Shown here piece after piece: positions 62,001 to 64,000 of a DNA stretch of 64,000 nt; position 1 is the first letter of the stretch; each line of letters opens with the position of its first letter. The notes under the pieces are model-generated. The model did no database searches, was not told the origin of the DNA, and saw nothing but the letters and a program-made list of their open reading frames with translations. Source of the DNA: Heliopora coerulea (Eukaryota > Cnidaria > Anthozoa > Scleralcyonacea > Helioporidae); contig JASJOG010000123.1 of assembly GCA_030142905.1 (NCBI GenBank), positions 62,001-126,000 of the forward strand. The letters are read 5' to 3'. Position numbers and translations under genes: made by a program.

Positions 62001-63922
62001 GATAATGAGATTTGGCAGGCGTTGGTAATAAGTTTTTCATGGCGTTCTTGTATACGGCCAACGTAGCATTGACAATTGTTTCACCGGTGGCCAGGAAATC
62101 TTTGCTAAAACCCCTATGAATAGCAAGAGACAGGATTTAGTATGAGACTACTTTAAGTGAGCTAGTGAGAAGAGAAAAATCTATAAAAGTGAAGTGAAAC
62201 TACACTAGCAAACTTGAAACAGAAACACATAATGGATTTACTGTTAAGCTGACATGAAAGACACACTAAGTTCTTTTTTAAAGAAAAAAGTAACAGATTA
62301 AATTTTATTACAAGATTAGGATAAATCGCACTTTGGAAATCGAAGTACGGTAGCTCAAAGAGCAATTAACTTTTCAGGGGTGTGAGAAACGTTTGTGAAT
62401 AAACTTCTGATAATTCGGCTCGGGAATTTTTCGGTTTCTTTCCACAAGCTTTGTGTAAATTGAAAGACTTGGACGGATAAACAAATAGTTAACCAAAACA
62501 TACGGTAATAAAACAAAAAAATAAAGAATGACCTCAGGGCCTTGGAAGTGAAGTCTTTTGTCATGTATGGAGAGCTTTTACACGAGGTCACTGCGGCCAT
62601 TTTGTTGTGAAACTTCAAAGTTACGATGTTGAATAAAGTAAATAATTTGAATGTACGAACTCTCAAGTTGCCTGACAACATGGCCGGCTCTGAAATCAGT
62701 GGAAAGTCCCGATCGTAAAATCACTTACTGTAGAAAATGTCTTTCTTTTAAAAAAAATCTGACTACTGTTACATATTGTAAAATCACTTACTCTAACAAA
62801 TGTCTTTCATTTTTTTACAAAAATCTCATCAAGTTAATACCCGGTGTTTGTGGAATCAAATCTGCAGTCGTTCAAATATTCACACACAATACCTGGTCGT
62901 CAAATGCCACTCCATCACGCGTCCGAAGATCTTCAACATGGTGACATCGTCAAACATCGTTATCGTGATGGTGTTAAAATGCCGGAGGAAGCGCGGTGTA
63001 ACGGGGTTACGGCCACCTCCAGGGGGACCCATAGCCGCTATGATTTGAATATCCACTAGATGGATGGGACTTGTATCTTTGAGATCATACCTAGGAATTT
63101 CGACGGAGAGGCAAACAAATATGAAACGAAAATAACTTTTCTAACGTCAAGTTCTTAAGGCGCGTACACACGTGTGATTTTGTACGTTGCGATTGTCATC
63201 CTGATGTATGCAACATGCCCACGACAGTCTATGCAGCAAGATATCCGCTCGTGATTCGCTCCGGTTAGTCCTCAATTCTCCTGCCAGTTTATCACATACT
63301 CCAAGATATCAATCACACGGCATAAATCTCAAGAGTAACGGGCCTTCAGTGCATCACAGGTGGATCCAGTCCACTTCAAGGGGCGAACGGTCAAAATGAC
63401 AACTGGAAATTAAAGGGGCTCGTCATAGCTTTCCTTTGTTGCTTTATAAATGTCTGTCCCGTTCTGCTTTAAAATTTCTTTTCGTTTCGACTGAATCTAG
63501 GTTCATTCTCAGGATAACGGAGTGCCTCCTTGGAAACCATGCAGTGTACAACAATCAACTTACCAGGTCCAATGATCGAGCCACTGGCGAATCAACTCAA
63601 TCGGAGGCTGAGCGCCGTAAACTTCACGGGCAGGCATGTTTAAGTCATCGGTGAAGATAACCTGCAAAATGTACCGAGTCGAATCAGTTGAATAAATGTC
63701 ACTACAAAGTGCGGTCCCGAAAGCGTTAAGACTATTTCAAAAAGGACGATCGTATAAATATCTCACCGTCTTCTTTCCTAATGGTGGACCAAATACACCC
63801 TTACGCCTCTTGTCAAGTTTCGACATTATAATATCTTGGGTCTGTTTGGCGGTTGTTTGAGCCGAGAAGTTAATAAGCAGAGGTTTGTACTTGTCCTTCG
63901 ACAGGTTGTTTAGTAGGAAGTT
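31406..63922 (-). CDS. DNAH7: Inner-arm axonemal dynein heavy chain, C-terminal half (44 exons, 5'-partial)
   Basis: Forty-four exons join in one frame without any stop, giving 2035 residues to the terminal LCQLDD and TAA 31406-31408. Exon coordinates are given in the six block entries below. All junctions are GT-AG and every phase matches its partner. The order is AAA3 (partial), AAA4, coiled-coil stalk with microtubule-binding domain, AAA5, AAA6 and the C-terminal domain. Dynein heavy chains are ATP-driven minus-end motors of ciliary axonemes. The sequence matches what I know of DNAH7 more closely than DNAH1, 3 or 6 (e.g. [39 protein letters not shown]); DNAH12 is a possible alternative. 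The N-terminal tail, AAA1, AAA2 and the AAA3 Walker A lie beyond the right edge. Several introns carry tandem repeats. It is very likely functional: no frameshift or missing key residue was seen. Confidence 0.95.
32160..32340. repeat. Degenerate minisatellite (CCACGAATGTCCAACAGTAAA)
   Basis: In the last dynein intron, ccacgaatgtccaacagtaa occurs twice about 58 bp apart. More diverged units (cgaacctaatccc, ccaacattaaaccgtaaacc) continue to about 32340. It is a tandem array of CCRNAAC-type sequence. Confidence 0.6.
32442..32599. mobile_element. ACGATTGTCG-family inverted-repeat element
   Basis: It begins acgattgtcgtggacgattg and ends with the inverted cgacaatcgt. Internally there is a tcctgatgtatacgat motif and its imperfect complement. 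A related copy lies at 51566-51719, and weaker ones near 39300-39420, 55110-55290 and 63155-63260. Confidence 0.55.
33168..33258. repeat. GTTAGCC-type repeat fragment
   Basis: A fragment with ctggttaacgccggacgatt, ttttacttctcaaggaggac and gggaaagggtta, in the same orientation as the copy near 25943. It lies in a dynein intron. Confidence 0.55.
33640..33855. repeat. GAAT/AACG tetranucleotide array
   Basis: An impure tetranucleotide array (gaatgaacgaacgaataaac, then gagtgagtgagcgag) begins about 40 bp above the acceptor of exon 33601-33529. The sense transcript reads CATT/CGTT, so it is pyrimidine-rich next to the acceptor. Confidence 0.75.
35436..35457. repeat. Perfect 22-bp palindrome
   Basis: The sequence gtaggggggc-tagcccccctac is its own reverse complement over all 22 bases, centred on CTAG with six-base G and C runs. 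It is followed by a C-run and a further partial inverted match (gaggggagcaataacccccc). It lies in the dynein intron between exons 36399-36265 and 34593-34498. Confidence 0.85.
36945..37370. repeat. Diverged direct duplication of ~125 bp
   Basis: Copies at about 36945-37070 and 37247-37370 share gcrcctc..aggaat.tgatg, cctcccttggtaaataata-like and the end aaaatcatatgaaat. They are about 300 bp apart with an AT microsatellite (37108-37135) between. Confidence 0.6.
37735..37985. repeat. GAAT tetranucleotide array
   Basis: An impure GAAT/GAAC/TGAT array (gaatgaatgatcgaatgaat etc.) begins about 50 bp above the acceptor of exon 37685-37548. It reads ATTC in the sense strand. Open frames of Ser/Phe/Ile/His type across it are artefacts. 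Confidence 0.8.
38609..38840. repeat. (AT)n plus dispersed GGCCTCATCAG-type repeat
   Basis: An AT run (38609-38636) is followed by tttcggcctattgggcctca and a further 150 bp that looks like a dispersed repeat. I believe similar sequence is common in coral genomes (recollection, unverified). Confidence 0.45.
39475..39592. repeat. Hairpin with ACCCATGATCTAT arms
   Basis: The 13-bp arm acccatgatctat (39475-39487) is inverted exactly at 39580-39592 (atagatcatgggt). A smaller cgtcggt/accgacg pair is nested around the left arm. Confidence 0.65.
39900..40010. repeat. Dispersed TTTTCGGTTTG ... AAATTG repeat
   Basis: The sequence around atcgagcttcaagatgacgc, ttttcggtttgtattttact and aaaattgccagctgtttata matches copies near 26095-26210 and, more weakly, 12160-12235. 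Confidence 0.5.
40284..40560. repeat. Pyrimidine-rich cryptic repeat (plus strand)
   Basis: A C/T-rich tract with a core of catcctcatcctcatcctcc near 40444-40470. It lies just above the acceptor of exon 40245-40045, but the sense transcript reads it as purine-rich, unlike the other arrays. Confidence 0.6.
41887..47455 (-). CDS. DNAH7: Dynein block 5: buttress and first part of AAA6
   Basis: Exons 47455-47322, 46889-46757, 45255-45053, 44459-44384, 43552-43374, 43297-43231, 42749-42657 and 42063-41887. They encode [20 protein letters not shown], the helical pair with [60 protein letters not shown] and [20 protein letters not shown], all characteristic of the C-terminal half of axonemal dyneins. 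Introns hold pyrimidine-rich (sense) tandem repeats at 42070-42570 and 45356-45545. Confidence 0.94.
42070..42570. repeat. AACG/GGAC tetranucleotide array
   Basis: Some 500 bp of impure gaacgaacga, gacggacggacgga and aacaaacgaa units begin within 20 bp of the acceptor of exon 42063-41887. The sense strand is GTTC/GTCC-rich. Frames with Arg/Ser/Phe/Pro repeats are artefacts. Confidence 0.85.
45356..45545. repeat. AAAGT/AAAGC pentamer array
   Basis: Nearly pure aaagc, aaagt and agtaa pentamer runs lie about 100 bp above the acceptor of exon 45255-45053. The sense strand reads CTTTG/CTTTA. Confidence 0.85.
45948..46012. repeat. GTTAGCC-type repeat fragment
   Basis: A short fragment: taacgccagacaattgtact, cgtcaagagtagacgtcttg and gacaggaaaaagttaa. 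It has the same orientation as the copies at 25943 and 33168. Confidence 0.5.
48204..50549 (-). CDS. DNAH7: Dynein block 4: AAA5
   Basis: Exons 50549-50435, 50315-50152, 49702-49549, 48970-48837 and 48261-48204. Recognisable segments are [80 protein letters not shown] and [22 protein letters not shown]5 of dyneins is a structural module lacking a full ATP site (family knowledge). A 94-bp tandem repeat (49160-49510) lies just below the exon 49702-49549. Confidence 0.94.
49160..49510. repeat. 94-bp tandem repeat, GTTAGCC family
   Basis: Four units start at 49160, 49253, 49347 and 49441 (spacing 93-94 bp). Each begins gacgagtraaatygtctggt followed by gttagccagrgtaaaataat and gtcttatcacg. The array ends ccgcgacagagttaa. 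It begins about 40 bp below the donor of exon 49702-49549. Confidence 0.85.
51302..57250 (-). CDS. DNAH7: Dynein block 3: stalk coiled coil and microtubule-binding domain
   Basis: Exons 57250-57021, 56451-56385, 56033-55911, 55081-54823, 53930-53845, 53685-53543, 53017-52945, 52234-52127 and 51372-51302. CC1 runs from about [20 protein letters not shown] through the [20 protein letters not shown] region. The microtubule-binding tip is around [20 protein letters not shown] and [22 protein letters not shown]2 includes [20 protein letters not shown] and [20 protein letters not shown]. Two donors are GTTAGN. The stalk length is normal for the family. Confidence 0.93.
51566..51719. mobile_element. 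ACGATTGTCG-family inverted-repeat element
   Basis: It begins acgattgtcgtgtacgattg and ends cgacaatcgt, inverted relative to the start. Flanking gcccatttacgcgac on the left recalls the GTACACACG ends of the 10901 element. Confidence 0.6.
51785..52085. repeat. ATC/ATT trinucleotide tract
   Basis: About 300 bp of impure atcatt/ttatcattatc repeats lie in a dynein intron, ending about 40 bp from the donor of exon 52234-52127. Frames rich in Ile or Asn/Asp across it are artefacts. Confidence 0.85.
53150..53290. repeat. Cryptic AACGGCAAC repeat
   Basis: Six- and nine-base units of aacggcaac, aatgccaaa and gcaacggcaacacc type form an impure repeat in the dynein intron between exons 53685-53543 and 53017-52945. 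Confidence 0.55.
53358..53498. mobile_element. MITE with 37-bp inverted ends
   Basis: Arms 53358-53394 (agagaaattttttcatgcta... ctgccgaag) and 53462-53498 are inverted copies with few mismatches. It is a longer-armed relative of the element at 22989-23089 and has no coding content. Confidence 0.8.
55110..55290. repeat. Diverged ACGATT-rich repeat
   Basis: The stretch tatcgaatacgattcggcgt ... ggtgatcgtatcttgc, just above exon 55081-54823, resembles diverged members of the ACGATTGTCG family. The assignment is weak. Confidence 0.3.
57595..57866. mobile_element. Foldback element with 56-bp inverted ends
   Basis: Arms 57595-57650 (gttggtaactgccgtgaatg ... gagcaaaggcc) and about 57811-57866 are inverted copies with about four differences. 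The centre has no coding frame. It lies in a dynein intron and is a non-autonomous mobile element by structure. Confidence 0.82.
58217..58240. repeat. Short telomere-like CCCTAA run
   Basis: The sequence aacctaaccctaaccctaat contains two full CCCTAA units and one partial unit, the complement of TTAGGG, inside a dynein intron. Confidence 0.6.
58598..60852 (-). CDS. DNAH7: Dynein block 2: AAA3 small domain and AAA4
   Basis: Exons 60852-60536, 59848-59707, 59254-59141, 59053-58935 and 58778-58598. The AAA4 Walker A is GVGGSGRQS at residues 353-361 of the visible protein, and the Walker B is FLFTDTQ. The exon pair 59053-58935 and 58778-58598 carries [18 protein letters not shown] and [20 protein letters not shown], the end of AAA4. 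All motifs are intact, so AAA4 should bind nucleotide. Confidence 0.94.
60000..60470. repeat. ATAYGATA/ATGACAT low-complexity tract
   Basis: About 470 bp of cryptic repeats built from tatgacatacgata, gataaatgatac and similar units lie in a dynein intron below exon 60852-60536. There is no coding support. Confidence 0.6.
60889..61178. repeat. TTTCACATG-type palindromic element, copy 2
   Basis: The ends cctaacgaaaatttcatatg and catgagaaatttttgtaagg are inverted relative to each other. The interior repeats tttcacatgtgaaa-like motifs, as in the copy at 17016-17325. Confidence 0.65.
61247..61333. repeat. Hairpin with 26-bp arms
   Basis: The arm cataaatcaagagacaaaag... (61247-61272) is inverted at 61308-61333 with two differences, around a 35-bp loop. 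Confidence 0.75.
61423..63922 (-). CDS. DNAH7: Dynein block 1: AAA3 core
   Basis: Exons 63922-63767, 63661-63564, 63090-62893, 62113-61966 and 61491-61423. The first exon begins [20 protein letters not shown], i.e. just behind the AAA3 Walker A. Exon 2 carries the Walker B-like IFTDDLNMP and exon 3 the sensor region [20 protein letters not shown]. Exons 4-5 carry [19 protein letters not shown], the end of the AAA3 large domain. The preceding exon is outside the window; 63923-64000 is intron. Confidence 0.93.
61631..61850. repeat. (AAGG)n microsatellite
   Basis: A long, nearly pure AAGG array with GGGAAGG and AAAGG interruptions. It lies about 140 bp above the acceptor of exon 61491-61423, and the sense strand reads CCTT. 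Frames with Lys/Glu/Gly or Phe/Leu/Pro/Ser repeats are artefacts. Confidence 0.92.
63155..63260. repeat. TTAAGG..GTACACACG repeat fragment
   Basis: The stretch ttaaggcgcgtacacacgtg at about 63156 resembles the left end of the TTAA element at 10901, and gcgattgtcatcctgatgta inside resembles the ACGATTGTCG family. The right boundary is not clear. Confidence 0.4.
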
Positions 63923-64000
63923 CTAAAATGTTGAAGGAAGACTGATTATACTAGATGTCTATGAAATGCGTGCAGGGTTTGGGTACATTCTCTCATCTCA

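Noticed and set aside
61457..62061. Long frames on both strands over the AAGG array
   Set aside because: Microsatellite translation (Lys/Glu/Gly and Phe/Leu/Pro/Ser). Real coding there is limited to dynein exons 61423-61491 and 61966-62113.
1..64000. CRISPR arrays, prophage, toxin-antitoxin or other prokaryotic systems
   Set aside because: The tandem repeats here are eukaryotic micro- and minisatellites without unique spacers, and all recognised genes are animal-type. The JAMM protein is the only element with a bacterial flavour.

Overview
This window is nuclear DNA from an animal, most probably a cnidarian and more specifically an anthozoan such as a stony coral (inference). The support is a set of intron-rich metazoan genes with GT-AG junctions, a leucine-rich-repeat glycoprotein-hormone-type receptor split into one-repeat exons, an axonemal dynein heavy chain, and AT-rich introns full of short inverted-repeat elements. 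No operons, ribosome binding sites, CRISPR arrays or prokaryotic replicons are visible.

Layout. (1) 1900-2790 (-): an intronless 296-residue JAMM/MPN+ metalloprotease-like protein. (2) 7130-11587 (+): a two-exon PTTG1IP-like single-pass membrane protein with a PSI-type cysteine cluster. (3) 15463-22889 (-): a ten-exon type A LGR, i.e. a rhodopsin-family receptor with an LRR ectodomain, reconstructed in one unbroken frame of 747 residues. A coding-looking extension at 15022-15462 follows directly in frame behind its TAA, which itself lies in a consensus GTAAGT. (4) 27803-29365 (-): a decayed 3' part of a non-LTR retrotransposon reverse transcriptase. (5) 31406-63922 (-): the C-terminal half (2035 residues, 44 exons, all phases agreeing) of an inner-arm axonemal dynein heavy chain closest in my judgement to DNAH7. 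Its 5' half lies beyond the right edge.

The genes do not form an evident functional cluster. The dynein is a ciliary motor, the LGR a hormone-type receptor, the PTTG1IP-like product a membrane protein, and the JAMM protein probably a deubiquitinase-like peptidase. Much of the remaining DNA is repeats: several short terminal-inverted-repeat families (some flanked by TTAA, as in piggyBac-type elements), long foldback elements, micro- and minisatellites, and a 94-bp tandem repeat. Several intronic tandem arrays lie just upstream of splice acceptors and are mostly pyrimidine-rich in the sense strand.

Gene models were built by hand from splice signals, phase continuity and remembered family sequence; no alignment or transcript data were used.
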